A stretch of DNA of 64,000 nt from Phymatolithon calcareum (Eukaryota > Rhodophyta > Florideophyceae > Hapalidiales), in assembly GCA_977006965.1 (NCBI GenBank), contig OZ345370.1, positions 1,984,001-2,048,000 on the forward strand, read 5' to 3'. This document shows, piece after piece, positions 1 to 12,964 of the stretch. A program made the position numbers and the translations under genes. Positions within the stretch are counted from its first letter, which is position 1. Every line of letters begins with the position of its first letter. The notes below the pieces were generated by a model. It was given only the letters and a program-made list of their open reading frames with translations, was not told where the DNA came from and searched no databases.

Positions 1-74
1 TAGGGGAGAAAACAGTTTACAAAAAGGGAAACAAATAAAAGGAAAAGTAAACGATGAATGCCGCAAAAGTGGGA

Positions 75-473
75 TTACCAAAACACGGAGAGGAATTGCA
101 TGCAATAGGTAGTAGCGGCATAGAGGGCCGTCAGCGTTATGAGGACAACAAGCGGAGCTTGCACCGGGCTCCATTCGGTTGCCTTGTCGGGATAGCGAAG
201 ATACTCGCATACGCGTCCCTCGGAATAGCATCGTAATAAAATGGAAAGTATCCGCTTGTGCGTCCGAAGGAGAGCATCGATCATTGCTGGCACAGTGTAG
301 GTACGGTGCACGAGTTGGTATCTTTTCCCCCGTCGCCCAGCGGAATTGATGGGCGGGGCTTTGGCACCCTTCAGGAAACCGGTTTGATATCTAATACCGA
401 ACAATGGTTGAATACAGTTGACAGGAACGAGTCGTGACTCCGGCTTCCTGTCCGTCATGAACCAGGACGACAT
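75..473 (-). CDS. Unrecognised 132-residue ORF, possibly a transposase relic
   Basis: An open frame of 132 residues on the minus strand with reasonably coding-like codon choice. I do not recognise a family with certainty. The C-terminal half has a Trp followed by hydrophobic helices (around residues 93-130) and a basic segment before it, loosely reminiscent of the region after the RW motif of hAT transposases, but no diagnostic residue is present. It has no conserved neighbours; downstream DNA to about 1.2 kb holds nothing recognisable. It could equally be a chance frame in old repeat DNA. Confidence 0.22.
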   Translation of the reverse strand: MSSWFMTDRKPESRLVPVNCIQPLFGIRYQTGFLKGAKAPPINSAGRRGKRYQLVHRTYTVPAMIDALLRTHKRILSILLRCYSEGRVCEYLRYPDKATEWSPVQAPLVVLITLTALYAATTYCMQFLSVFW

Positions 474-1846
474 TCAGTCACGTTCAGAACAAAACTGTTT
501 ATTTCTGAACACCAAGTGGCCCGTTGCAATTCCTCTTCTTCAAACACCTCAAGTGCTAATGAATGCTCATATTCACTGAATACATAATGCTTATCCATCC
601 CCTTAAAAATAACACATATTTACTTTGGCCACGGAATTTATCTCAATCTTGCCTACATTACACATGCAAAACGTAAGTCGACAAAAATTGTAAGGTAAGC
701 ATAGATTTGGCGTGCAAGTACGTAGGGTGAAATATACCAGTACGCGCCATTCGCATAAGAGGGCCGCATTTGGAGTTCGTGCGCACGAGGTAAACAGATA
801 AACTTCGATTTGTGAAACAGGGCCCCCGTACATCGAGATGCCCGCGAAGGAGAATCGCATTCGACGCCGACATACATTTTTTTCGCTCTTAAGGGGCCGC
901 GAGTGGTGGGGTGAGAAACGAAATAGCAACATTCGTGCGCTCCACTACATATCATATACCCGCGAATTGTATTGTATACTGCATATCTCTCTAACGATAC
1001 TATCTATTGCTACGAGCTCTTTCTACGTATACGTCGAGTACGTCACACAAAGTGATTTCACAGCTGTATTGACATACACAGTGACAGTATTTGGGGACCT
1101 ATGCAGTTCTTGACCAGTTGGGACATGTATCCGAACGGGGGTTGCCGGAAGGGAAGTATTATGACAAAAGTCGACAAGTTGGAGAAAGCAACAGAAACGC
1201 TTTTCCTTTTAACATCCACGCACATCTCAACAGCTCGTTGTTTTTTCAGAATAGTTGCACCATTCTCAACCAGTGCTTACTCAGGAGGTCCCTTGTTTTT
1301 GATTCTGATGCGACGAATCGAGGGACATTCAACGGTCGACAGATCTGGTGAACACTCTCCAAGTAGGATATCCTGATCCTTGATTGACATGTGGGAATTG
1401 GACCAAGTGTGGCAACTTCGAGATCTGGGATATGCACACACGAGAAGAATAGAAAAAAAGCGATCTCACGTAACTCCATTGCCCATACAGGCACTTGTTG
1501 GTCATTATATTGCAGCATATTCGGAGACCGTCTATCTGGCTCTGGATGAACGAGGCTTTATTCTCCAGCGGTGACAACCAGATTCGGAATGGTATAATGA
1601 CCGCAGGGTTTCCCAAAACGGGGACATGGCGCGGGGACTACACCGGCCACTTCTCTCCGTGTGCTACCAAAGGAGCACTGCGGTCATTGCGGATCACCAG
1701 GACCAATTAGTGCGCGACGACATTCTTAAAGAGCACGTGGACCTTCGCAAGGCTTTACGTCACTTAGCACACGAAAGGTGACTTCTGCACCGTTTATTGC
1801 CTGTTTGCCAGTTCAGGGCATCTGGTCCACTGGGGCAGAAATCCGG
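474..1846. other. No recognisable gene
   Basis: Only short overlapping frames on both strands, none with a motif I recognise. The longest plausible piece is a plus-strand frame at 1,380-1,574 of 64 residues, basic in the middle, without family signature. Base composition and frame structure look like decayed repeat DNA. Confidence 0.5.
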
Positions 1847-1943
1847 TCCACAATAAGGAGTTCCTACATCATGTTCAATATCATGTTGGAGCTCCTTATG
1901 GAAGGAAAGATTTGTCCACATCATGTGGACAAATCTTTCCTTC
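1847..1943. repeat. Two adjacent hairpins, the second a near-perfect 43-nt palindrome
   Basis: Positions 1,901-1,943 read as a palindrome: 21 bases (starting GAAGGAAAGATTTG) and their exact reverse complement around a single central C at 1,922. Just upstream, roughly 1,850-1,900, an imperfect inverted repeat with arms resembling ATAAGGAG and CTCCTTAT encloses a short loop. The right arm runs into TTCCTTCAATTATCATAC, a string that recurs in the 5' part of the AlkD-bearing repeat units (about 34,020, 40,170, 54,805 and, inverted, 32,260). Confidence 0.8.
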
Positions 1944-4900
1944 AATTATCATACTGGACGCCATATGGAGCCCAACGGTGCTAAGTGACAGTATCCGTCC
2001 ACTCGCTTTGCGCCTCAAGTGCTGTGCATTCATGCACAAATAGAAAGTGTGCCAATGTACTGAAGTGATCAGGTTTCCATGCTCTTTTTTACGATGCCCT
2101 GCTCCTGGTCTTTATGGCTCCGTGCGCGTTCACTAAGACGGTCAGCGGACAAGCATATGGCGATTGTACTGGGCCCTAAATGTAAATAAGTTCTATACGT
2201 TCTTACTACACGGACTACATTTCATGCGTGAACGGCCTGATAACGACGTTCAAGGAAACACGTCTTGAAAACTGGTCCGAGATGTAGGCAGTCAGGCCAT
2301 ACTTGTATCATTGATAAATTAAATCTTCTCTTCCGATGACTGGGACCTAGGAACGAGGTAGGCCCAAAGCAAGAACTATGCGCGAGGCGAAAGAACGTGT
2401 AGCAGATCCATAATGCAACGAACGCGGTTGTAGTCGCGCCGCTATGTGTGGCATCCCCGCACAGTAAAGTCGATTCTTTTCTTGGAGAAAGTGTGTCCAT
2501 AAGGACGGCTGCTGTCCTTACTAATGTATTGTGAGTCAGGGGTCTTATCTGGGGAGTTTTGAAAGATGGTCGTATCATAATGCACTCGTGCGGTTATTAC
2601 AATATATTTTGTATATTCGCATTTGAGACAGTTGCGAGAAGAAGAACAGCATCCAGAATCTCAATTGCACTGTACTGTTCATGCCATGCTTTAGCTCTCG
2701 GCATCTTGTCGCACTTGACCGCCTTTCCGTGTTTCTGCGTAACGAATGGAAAACACAAAGCTGTGTGACTGCTCTTTTGGTCTGAAACGTCTCTACTTGA
2801 TAAACACTTTCAATCTGCTAGCTATATAGGGAGAGAAGAAAGCACTAGCGATAGGGCGCGCTAAGTTTGCCTTTGTAGCCCTCGACGAGACGAACAAGTC
2901 AAATATGCTTGCTTTCGTTTGACAGATTGAGGAGAATAGCGTCAGCATTCTAATGGAACATTAAAACGTTCTTTTTACTACGTCATGGCGCGAGGGATTC
3001 CAAAAGGTGTAAGGAAGTCAAAAATCCAGCCCCGAAATAGACCACGCCATCTGACGCTCACTGAGGAACGCCGCGCTCGACAACAGTTTTCCAGTGCGTG
3101 GTGGAAGTAATAGGTCTATTGTTTCGAAGTGTATCATGAAATTGTATTCAATCTGTACAACCGTTTTAAGAGAGGAATCATTCAACAAATATGGCTTCAC
3201 AATGATTTTTTTAAAAAAAATTATTGTCAAGCCGTGACTCGTCCACGGGGCTGGCGACCGTCTCATGAAATACGTTTCATAAAACAATTGCTACATATGA
3301 CCAGGACGGAACTAAAGGATGCTTTTAATTATCATATAGGTAGTACTTGTGGCGTGAAACTGCCCGCAGCGCACCTGTGCTTTCAAGCAGCAGCTTGGTT
3401 AACCAAGTTTTTCCACAACGCAAAATGTTTCGACCCCACGGCTCTTTGCGCAAGGAACATAGCCGCCATCAGACTGACTGGCTTAGCGACATACTGATTG
3501 GACGGGATATATACACTGGCCATCGAGGTCTTCATTGCGGTGCATGTCGCAGATTATGCAATTGTTATAGTGCACTGCCGAACGTTGACAGGTCGTTTAG
3601 AAGCAGAGCGTTTTCGGCACAAGTTAAATTGAAGAAAATGCAAGATTTTGTAATCAACCATCTGAATGAGCTCTGATCCAGAGAGATATCTTTCGCAGTT
3701 CTTACACATACTTGAAAGAGAGAATGGGTAATTAAAGGCATATAGTACAATTTGTTCTTACGTGTGCGCTCCTGGTGGATGAAATGGAACGAGTCTAAAT
3801 TTATAAGTGCGTGAAAGGATTTGCCATAGCCCTTTGCGTTACAGTACGATTGCCACTGCATAGCCGTCGGAAAGCCATTAAAACATTAGAGCTAAGGCTA
3901 AATGACCGCAACGGTGGCCTTTGCGCATCGCATTGACGGCACATTCAAGTCGTTTCGTAAAATTGACAATCTCGTAGATTTCTGCAAATATGATAGGACT
4001 GGCTGCCAGCTCATAAGCCCAATATGCTGAACAGTTTCGACTTTCGTCACGCAGGCTTCTCAGCGCGGAGTCGATGGTACAGTTTGCGCTTTTTGCTTCG
4101 GTTAGCGTTTCCAATCAGGCCCACTTTTCAGTTTGCTTGCTCATGCCGCATTATGCATGGGAAATTTTATGTTTTTATTTTACAAGCCCTCAGCGCCAGA
4201 TCGCATCATGCATGATGCGTCCACCCTGGATGATTTTCTCATTTCAAATGTTTACTGCCTTGTTGCTCTTGGTGCAAGTGCCGAAACGTTACAAACATAC
4301 CGGTACTCTCCACCGGCGGCGTTCCATGAATCAGGGGACCTGCAAACTTTTCCAATGTTTTCCTTTTTACTGCGAATCCTGCTGGTGTTGAGCAAGTGGA
4401 TCCATTCTCTTGTCGGCAGCAGTAATGCCAATACACGAAGAGTCGTTTCCCGACCACTCCATAATACGCGTGATGACGAATGTTACTCCGAACGTCCTGC
4501 TCTGAGCAGTGGATTATCGCTTGCATATATCGGGATGGGGCTGCAGATAGAGAAAATAAAGTGCGTAACTGACCGTTTAACTGGTAGAAAATGATGAACA
4601 ACTATGGTCTCTTGAATACAATTTGAAGAGTTATCCTCTTCAAGTGACGTTGGGACACGTGCCCATGTCTAATTCATGTCCTCGATATATATGCTATCGG
4701 TTGGAATGATCCATACGCGCGATCAGTTCCCAGAAAATGCCTACCGAGAAGGTGCACTTTGGCTCAATTAAAGGGCACCAGATGTCCGACAAACCTGCTT
4801 CCGTTGGGTCTTCTCTTCGGACCACGTGTCTCATTCTGGCTTCTGGGCACTTTTGCGCACAGTCGTATGCCAGCACTCCTCAAAAACTGACCTTTCCCAG

Positions 4901-4959
4901 TTCATAATTGCTCGAACTTCTGCATTATTCCCTTAATTATTATTGCTCAAGATTATACT
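1944..4959. other. No recognisable gene
   Basis: About 3 kb without a supported gene. Overlapping frames up to 153 residues (4,133-4,594, +, with an antisense frame of 120 residues) have no recognisable domain and no upstream signals. Probably old repeat DNA; I see no terminal repeats or retroelement motifs here. Confidence 0.45.
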
Positions 4960-5228
4960 GGCCCCCTCAAGAATATTGACCCAATTCCAATTTCGAGCAA
5001 ATACTATTGCTTCTGAATACTCTTCTCCGATTTGCTCGCCTTATCCGAGGTGTACAGTACCGCAATCCCGAACACCGAACGTGGTGATCGCCCCTCCAGC
5101 AAGTCCTGTGCGAGCAATGCTATGATAGAGCTAATGACGTTTACACCACTGTAAAGCTCAGTGCATTACGGGCAAGCTCCCACAGTCCCAGCCCCTGCTT
5201 AATATGTGATGCCGTTGTACGTCCACTC
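4960..5228 (+). promoter_or_regulatory. Conserved upstream block of AlkD-like copy E
   Basis: This stretch is alignable by eye with the DNA immediately upstream of the other AlkD-like copies (about 35,810-36,153, 41,930-42,270, 56,650-57,032, and inverted 30,160-30,380). The shared landmarks are a string close to AAATAATTGCTTCT, then CTATGATAGNGCTAA (here near 5,120), then ACTGTAAAGCT 15-20 bases later. The ATG inside CTATGATAG is not followed by a conserved reading frame across copies (here it meets a stop after 10 codons), so I read the block as promoter or 5' UTR rather than coding exon. Confidence 0.5.
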
Positions 5229-6467
5229 GTGGCACTTCATCAAGAAAGTCTCCTGTGCCTCAGATTTTTCATGCTTCGTGACGGAAAACGAAACGGAGGC
5301 TCCCGAGCTCTGGTTCGCATCGGAGATCTTGGATCGTCGTGGAGCGTGATTCCGCTCTTTCCAGATCCGTTTGCGCTCTCTCCAACTGAACTTTTCTCCG
5401 ATCATTGGCCTTTGTTTGGAGAAGAATTACAGGTCAACGAGCAAAGCGATGTAAACATGAACGAATGTCCAGTCGACCATCCCTCACGGCTTATGCAATC
5501 TGAAATTGTGACTGGCAAAGTTTGCACTTTCCCCGGACACCCAGTGCTCGAAGAAGATTCTGCTCCATCATCAGCCCTCATTACTATGAGACCAAGGAAC
5601 CAAGAGGTAGTCGTTGTCGCCACGCTCTGCGACTATTCTGTCCGCAGGTCGAGCTTTTCTGAGCAGGTCCTACCACCGCATATCGGAATGGTCAGTTCTT
5701 ACCAAGCTTTTATTCAGGACTTGGGCACTGAAAGCGACAAAGCGAGCATGTCGCGGCTTATCCGATACGCGCTTTTGGTTCGTGGCGTGAAGATGCTGGA
5801 CATTCGGTACAAGTTGCACCACTGGTATCGGGACTGGGTGGACAAGCACGGCGCAGTGGCAGTTCAAACGCAGAAGGACTTTGCGTTCCAGCTCATCGAA
5901 TCTGAGTGGTATGAGGACAAGTTGGCGGCTGTGTTATTCATACAGGAGGTGCTCATTGCCAAGAAGATGATATCGTTCATGGATTTACCCCGGCTCGAAG
6001 GGATATTTCGGGGAGGACATATCAAGGTGCATAAGGTTTGTGACCACTTTTCAAGAAAGATTCTTTGTCATTTGGTCCAGCAGAGTACCCGGAGTCCATG
6101 TCAGAAAGCATGGATGGTAAACGCTCTGCTTGACTGGACACATGCGGAAGACTTGTGGCAGGCTCGGGCGGCCATGTTTGCACTTGCGGACCAAGCGAAG
6201 AACGGAATTCGTCTCGATCTGTTGATGCATTCTGTGGAACACATGCTATCGCGCGTGGAGGAAGATGCGAAGAATGTGGCGGGCGCAGTACTGCGGTCCA
6301 TCAGTGACGTCGACCGGGGCACTGTTGTCCAGTTTCTCAATAGATCTGAGAACCTTGCCAAGATATCGACTTGTGGTCTAGACAAGGCGACGAGCAGGCT
6401 GACAAAGAGAGAGCGGGAAGGATTCAAGAACTTGCGAAGGGATCTGTGCTCGGAAAGCAATGACTAA
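5229..6467 (+). CDS. AlkD-like DNA-alkylation-repeat (HEAT-like) protein, copy E
   Basis: 412 residues, intact. The C-terminal ~270 residues resemble the DNA alkylation repeat family (AlkD/AlkC-type HEAT-like glycosylases): an early helix LIESEWYEDKLAAVLFIQEV, then KVHKVCDHF carrying the Asp that aligns with the catalytic Asp of bacterial AlkD, then HAEDLWQARAAMFAL carrying the aligned Arg, then a helix ending ALRSISDVD-type (here VLRSISDVDRG). The basic C-terminus is Lys/Arg rich. The N-terminal ~135 residues are not recognised and are the most divergent part; homology with the other copies begins near ALVRIGDL (about residue 30), so the first 30 residues may be additional or the true start may lie at an internal Met. 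Role in alkylation repair is a family expectation, not shown. It is the most divergent full copy here and shares its 3' flank only with fragment F. Confidence 0.7.
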   Translation: MALHQESLLCLRFFMLRDGKRNGGSRALVRIGDLGSSWSVIPLFPDPFALSPTELFSDHWPLFGEELQVNEQSDVNMNECPVDHPSRLMQSEIVTGKVCTFPGHPVLEEDSAPSSALITMRPRNQEVVVVATLCDYSVRRSSFSEQVLPPHIGMVSSYQAFIQDLGTESDKASMSRLIRYALLVRGVKMLDIRYKLHHWYRDWVDKHGAVAVQTQKDFAFQLIESEWYEDKLAAVLFIQEVLIAKKMISFMDLPRLEGIFRGGHIKVHKVCDHFSRKILCHLVQQSTRSPCQKAWMVNALLDWTHAEDLWQARAAMFALADQAKNGIRLDLLMHSVEHMLSRVEEDAKNVAGAVLRSISDVDRGTVVQFLNRSENLAKISTCGLDKATSRLTKREREGFKNLRRDLCSESND

Positions 6468-6570
6468 CAGAGCATTGCACTTTGAACTCTTTCGAAAACG
6501 ACGTGTACGAGATCGGGGCAAATCGTCGCGGTGCCGCCATGCAATGATGTTTATCTATTTTCGGGATATA
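6468..6570 (+). repeat. 3' flank shared between AlkD copy E and fragment F
   Basis: About 90 bases after the stop codon are alignable with the 3' flank of the C-terminal scrap F (minus strand, below 27,764): both contain AAAACGACRTGTAC followed by an ATCGG..GCAAA/GGAAA stretch. The 3' flanks of copies A and D are different, so the family has at least two 3' types. Confidence 0.5.
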
Positions 6571-9500
6571 AGTGCCGCAAGAGCAACCGTAACAAGTTCG
6601 ATACTACCACCAGTGTATTTCGCCTCGGTTGCGACCCAAAGCCGCGTAGAAAAGTTCGATAACAGAAGAAATGAGATTGATGTGGAATGAGACGTGTCAG
6701 CGTGAGCGGCATGAGACAAGCCCCGATCGTAGCCCAAGTGGACAAATGGTACATGCAAATGCAAATCTACCGTACGGATGTGGCTTGTTGTCAGACACTA
6801 TTGCAAGGAGCAACGTCAGCTGGAAAGTGCTCGGGGAATGCGCTACGGTCGAGCAAGGGAACTGCGCCGACAATTCCGCGGGGCGCGCAACGTATAGGGA
6901 ATTCTGCGCGCGCTGCCAAACGCGCCATGCCCTGGTATGCAAACACTCCCTAGCAGTTTAGCCACCGTAGACTGCTATGTTGAACGGGGCAGTGGCACGA
7001 GATTTGGGGATGTTCCGCACAGCAGAAAAAACGTATGCCGTGCTGCAGGCTCGCGTTTGTCGCGCCCGGATGACATCAATCAGAAAAGCAATTCGGAGGT
7101 GCTGATGGTCGTAATAGAGTTCATTCAACGGCGATTTCTTATAGGAGTAGACGAGTCCGCAGTGCAAATGAATCGTAGATGGAGGACGGACTCTCAACCA
7201 GTAGCATTCAGAGCAAGTTCGGAACTTCTAAATAGCCAATTAATATACTCGATGCTGTAAAAAGATAATTTTCCCTCAACACCTGTCTGTGCAGCGACGG
7301 GGAACTTGAATTTCTTACTCGACACAACGGAAAAACTCTTGTTATCAATACTGCTGTAGTAATGGTTGCCAATAATCCAGGACCGAGAGTTTCCTGGATA
7401 TGATACCTTTAGTTTCTTAGATAGCCAATAGGATTATGTTCTACAGCCAAACCTGCGTATCTGCAAACTCTGAGCTGGACTTGGGAGGATTTCCGAACGC
7501 TGAACCAGAGACGGTGGAGGTAATTGAAAGAGTTAACAAGCTTCTGGCTTCAGAATGCTTCCTTCGAGCAGAATTCTGCCCCGAGGATGCGAATGCCGAA
7601 GAATTGAGGATCTCAGACACATTAGTTTCTCGGCGTCCAATTTGATTTAACTTTGACGAAGCCATTGTTGTACGGTTTCTGAAACGGGGCTGAGGTGACA
7701 TGAATATGAATCAGCAGTATCTTTTGAGAGATCCATTTGCCGATTGTGACACTTTTAAATGTACCGCAAAGTCTGAACAGGAGAGAAACGATTCTTCCAA
7801 AAGGGGAAATGGCTTTGCGTTGGAGCCATTAGACTTCATGCATGACTGCTCAAGCCGTACTATCAGGGGTATTATTATAGACGATTTCTTGCGAAAAAAG
7901 GTGTAGAAACAAAATCAACATTTTAATCATGAGGTAAAGACAAAGAGGTCCTCGATAATCACGTTCTTTGCCGTTTCCGACTGCTAATTTCCAGGATGTA
8001 CGAACAGAGGCGTGAATTCGGCGCGATTGTGGAGTACTGCGTTCTTAGTGAGCTAAAACAGTTTACGCATGAGTCACCGCAAAATTCCATCGAGCGTTGT
8101 ACCAGTACGACGTAGAAAGGTACTTCGAGATTCCATAGGTATCCCAGACACGAGTAAAGTGGTAGCACAGCGACTCGGTCTTCTGCAAACACCTACACGC
8201 GAGCACTGTACGTCACATGGTACGAAGAAAGTGACGTATTGAAGGTACTCTTTCGCTGTGTCTTCAGACGACACGATAGACACGAGCGTGGCACCAGAAC
8301 GTTTAGTACAGTGTACCGTCCAAACCGCCAGGCGAAGCGGACTATTAAGAAGACCAGAGCATAATGTAAACAAATCACGTCTTCGAGTACATTTGGAGTT
8401 GGAAGATCGCCCGCAGATATATTACAATAATCCTATTCGTCGCTTCCATCATACACATCCTTTGTGATCTAAGATGACTACACGTAGATATCTGTCATAT
8501 ATTTCTGATCAAAATGAGATAAACGAGCGTAAACCAACACGTATGTCTCGTAGAAGATCACAGAACTTGTGACATGACCACCCTCCACCATCGCTGATGC
8601 TGCACCTGATCTCAAGATCCTTGCAATGCACTCTCCAGTGAGTTGAAAAAGGACGTTCAGCATTTCTCTGATTTCCAGGAAGGATTGACAGAAAACGGAG
8701 GGACTTTATTCACAATTCAAAACAGCATGACGCATCAACCGTCTAAGGAGCCGCTTTTGACATCCGTGGACGGCTTTGTTGACGCCGTGAATAGAGAGAC
8801 CGTCGGTGAGAGCTGTTTAAGCTACTTTTTATTCTATTGGCGTCCTGATATTCGAGAACAGTTGAAAAATAAAGCATACAGTTTAAAGAAGCCTCCATAG
8901 TTATACTAAAAGGTCGATCTCACGCGAGATTAACGCATTGAAAAATTTACTATCCCGTGTCCCAGAGTTAAATTCAAAGCGGGCTTCCGAAAATTTTCGG
9001 ACCGCGGCTGTGCATTTATTTGAGCAGCATTTTTGTACAGAAAATTGAATTCTCGAGAAGGTCCTTCCCACTGTTGCTTGGTGCATGCTGATGTGCTGGT
9101 AGAATGTCGTCGACAGCATTCCGCTTCTTGAACGTAGATAATTTGACGATCTTCAACTTTGTTCTTATGCCCCGGAAGTTTAATTAAAATCCTATTCACG
9201 CGCTATGAAGTTCTTAATTTGTCGAGCAGTCCCATTGAGCTTTTAGAATCTTTCAAAGAGACATAAAGTCGGAAGCACTGTGCCATACTTGTTACTTTGG
9301 CTCGAACGGTATCACCAGCTTTTCCGCGAGGGTATCTTTCCTGTGCTATTACTGCACTGTTTTTTCTGGTTGATCATTGATTTTTGCTCCTTTTGCAAGC
9401 AAAACTCCTTTTATAGAGGAAGTTGTGACATCAAGTACATAAGAAAGCGGGGTCTTTCTGTTAATGGCACTAAAACCGTGTTCGGAATAATACAGTCATT

Positions 9501-10091
9501 TCTCGACTGTATCAAGATTGAAACTAGAAAACTACGAGGTACACTGATTTTTCAAAAAACGTTTCCAGTCTAGCGCACTTTTCTCTGGTCAATTTCAAGC
9601 TGTATAAAAAACCCGCTTGCCTGATTCCATTATATCTAGTAGGCCAACGACAAACGTTTTTGACGGAATCTACGATTATTCGCTTGCAAAGAAGATGGGT
9701 TAAACGGGTTTCATCTGAAAGTGGGTAACAGAAGTATTCAGATTCACAGCAAGAGAAGGCATTCTATTATGCTTTCTTCGGTAGAGAAAGAATCAAAATA
9801 TTTCTCCTTTTGCCCTGTGGCATCAGTTACAGAACGTACATAGTAACCAGAATTGTGATTTATAAGATTGGAAAGCCTTCTGGGATTACCTAAATTGGTA
9901 TAGAAAAGCGTTTACTTCCGGTGATGATAATAAGTATAACATAAACGGCTGTGCATCTCATCTGCTCTCCGCAACGCCTGGCCAGTAAGTTTTTAACACT
10001 CCTAACACTGCGGTGGAATTTCTCTCTACCTTCGGAAATGATCACGTGTTAGAGGTTCACTAATGTAGGAAAATTGAACTGTCGCGCCGAA
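6571..10091. other. No recognisable gene
   Basis: Short frames only. Two plus-strand frames at 7,436-7,645 and 7,700-7,906 and one at 8,643-8,900 have mildly coding-like, acidic translations but no domain that I recognise, and they are interrupted by stops. No terminal repeats or RT/integrase motifs were seen. Confidence 0.45.
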
Positions 10092-10096
10092 TATTT

Positions 10097-10712
10097 TGTG
10101 GTTCAAGGCACAAGCTGGCAGATCCGTTGACCAGAGTTTGAGAACTGCTAGTCAAGGAGGGTTTATATAGACTAGAAGTAGAACCATAGTGAAGAGTCTA
10201 AGCAAAGGGGTGTGTCGACACTAATGTGAAGAGGCAGCGGGACAAATAGATGGCTAAAAACAATTGGTCTAACGTCAATATGAGGGAGGGAGATACTAAT
10301 GGCAGGATATCATTGGCCACAGTAGTAATCGGTAATGAGGAAGCCGTTGAGGGTCCAATGGCTGTTGCTCATTGGTCACAACGATGAGCAGTAAGACGAG
10401 GAACTATGGAAGGCGGAGATTGGCTAAAAATGATGGACTCGAGAGAGGCTCTTCAAAAGCGCTCCGCGCTCTTAGATACAATTACAGGATAGTAATTGTA
10501 ATTGGTCTTGGCCGAGGTCACAGTGACATGATGTATGATAGATTGTGACGTGACGTGTAACGTGTGACTGGGGAACCGTAACGAGGAGGAATAGAGTATG
10601 ATTGATCACGGAGTAACGATATGATGGGATGGTATTATATTGACTATGTTTCTCTGGTTGATAAGGGGTGTTGATCACGTCACATGAGTGACGTGAGTGA
10701 CTGTTCGTCACA
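10097..10712 (-). mobile_element. Solo LTR, copy 1 (LTR family L)
   Basis: 616 bp related throughout, in inverted orientation, to 50,363-50,988. Read on the minus strand it starts TGTGACGAACAG and ends CTTGTGCCTTGAACCACA, the TG...CA ends of an LTR. Near its 3' side it carries TCTATATAAACCCTCC, a good TATA box. Flanks show ATATT on both sides, each offset one base from the TG/CA ends, which may be a slightly eroded target duplication. No internal retroelement region adjoins it, so it is a solo LTR. Confidence 0.8.
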
Positions 10713-12964
10713 GATATTCATAAGAATGTTCGGCACCAAGGAACGAGGGTGCCCAGAGCTCGGAGTTGGCTTTGCTTTTCAGGTTATCTCATTCTCACGC
10801 TAGATCATTTGAATTCGATATTTGCTTGTCAGAGAAACGTTTTAGAGCGGAAAACTTTTGAGGCTATATAGAATAGGCCACCCATCGGTTGATCGCATGA
10901 TGTGCAAGGAAATCAAGATTTCTGTATATAAGTTGAAGCGTTGTTGACACGCATTACTTTAGAGAATGATATTCTCGAGTATCAAAGGACGCTGAGCGCC
11001 CACAATGAGCTTGATTCCGATGATGCCATGGAAATGTATATCAACTTTCATAAAAAAATCGACTCCACTGCATCAAGCGAGAAGACCGAAGTCAATACAC
11101 TTGCAGCAGTGAACAAAAGCCTCTTTTCGAGAGTGTGCGCTCAGAAAAACGACGCATTGGTGTATTTTCGAGAATGGTGTATTTTTGTTAGAAAATTGAG
11201 TCTCAAACAGTCATCGTTTCCGAATTTCAAATAAATTATCACCATTTAAATATGGAGAATTCTTGAAAGCGTATGAAACCGGAACAAAAAGTACTTCACC
11301 AATTTAAACGCTTGAGAAGCGCAATATCTCCATTTTGGAACTGTTCAAGTCATGCCGACAGAGTTGCTCTAAGTACTTACCGTGAACTCGCAGCTACGGA
11401 AGATAAGTGAGCCTATTACACTTTTTATCCACGCTGTAGCAGTGGGACTATTTTAAACTATCCACGGATAGCCTCCAGGCGCTGATGATGCTCTATGACT
11501 TTGGAAGGTGATACAGATTTTCTAGTTTGGATGAAAATGGTGGCCTCCGCCCAGATCAGGCTCACCGCTTGGGCTCTCAGCCTGGAGATGAGTGCTTCTT
11601 TTATGGGTTACATGGGACGTATTTCTCGTACGTTTCTTTGGGACTTTTCACATTCGCGGCTAGCGTTTAGATCTTTTTCTAGCAAAATCCAACTTTCATT
11701 TATTGGAAATCATTCCTTTACAAATATTTTCTCAAAATTCCTACAAAAAGCACGAGCCACTATGCTTATTGAGTCTTTAACTGAACATCTGCATAAACCC
11801 GTTGGTGACCTTACCGTTCAGCAGAGCCTCTGAATCATCCTGTGTCGAAGAGAAAGGCGATCTCAGGAAAGTGTTCGAAAATACCTGAGGATTTTATTTC
11901 GTATTATCCAATGCTCAGTAGCGAAAACGCTACAACCACTCCGAAGGAGGTCCGTGTTCCTGATCAGCCACAGAAGTCGAGCATAGAGATGAGATAGCGT
12001 CCTGCTCCGAGCGACGCAGCACCCGGGTACGGCGCGTGGGGCGCTCCCGCCATCCCGGTGCAATATTCGTGCAGGTGATTCAGACCTCCATACTCCGATT
12101 CTAACGTAATGACCACTGGTCATTATTTTAGAGATGCTGCACACTAGATCCAGATTATGTGTCGATGATCGCCATATGGAATGCTCTATTATGATTTACC
12201 TTTAAGCTACTTCGCAAAGTGATTTATTGTAGCAGTAGTTCTCTGAAGAGTATAGGCATCCCTAATGAAGCTGTTTTTTAGAAAACTAATTCGGTGGTCC
12301 ATTTGTTGCGCTGAATTCTGGAGTACTTGACCAATTAATACATTTTGAAGTTAGTGGTCCGAATGTTCGCGTGCAGTACCAAAGCATTTTGGAACAAGTA
12401 TCAACTGTTCTACATCGTCTATCTCCGTTCTGTCTTTAAAACGCAGCATATTCAAGAGTCTGTAGCTCAAAATACATTGGGAATATTTTAAAAAGAAAGT
12501 TTCTTCATGTTCACCGCACTGTGCATAGGGAGAATATCTAAACATTTCAATTTCTGAAAGTATAATATGTTTTGCTCTGGATGATAATCCATTCTCAGGC
12601 GTACTACCTCATAGTATGGCTTATTTTCGAATTAAAAGATTCTTAGAGTTAGTCTTTCTATTGTAACCTCTTACAGATATGAGTTGGAACTGCCTTTCGG
12701 GCAAATGCAATATTTTATACGAGACGTAGAGGCTATCAGTCATAAAGCTGACTACATTGTCAGAGATGAGCCCCCATCGGCATATGCATATAGCGCTCTT
12801 CCCAACGCCTGTCGCTACTTTGGGGACGTACTTCCGCGCAAGAGTCCAGCTTTTACCGGTTCGAGGGCGGTGCCGCGTTACGGATGATAGTGGATCATAG
12901 GATTCACATGATGTTCGCGGAACCTTCCGCGTGTCTAGCTCGCGGCAATCGATCGAAGTCCCTC
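10713..12964. other. No recognisable gene; two unplaced short ORFs
   Basis: Frames at 10,941-11,234 (+, 97 residues, charged, helical) and 11,495-11,833 (+, 112 residues, hydrophobic) have no recognised family. A minus frame at 11,863-12,144 lies in a patch of higher G+C. Nothing else is supported. Confidence 0.4.

Noticed and set aside
3129-4594. Overlapping plus-strand ORFs of 109-153 residues
   Set aside because: Mutually overlapping in different frames, no domain, no homologous copy in the window.
6101-6460. 119-residue minus ORF, with equivalents at 57,434-57,778 and 36,493-36,902
   Set aside because: Antisense frames that recur only because the AlkD-like gene recurs; they follow the sense codons.
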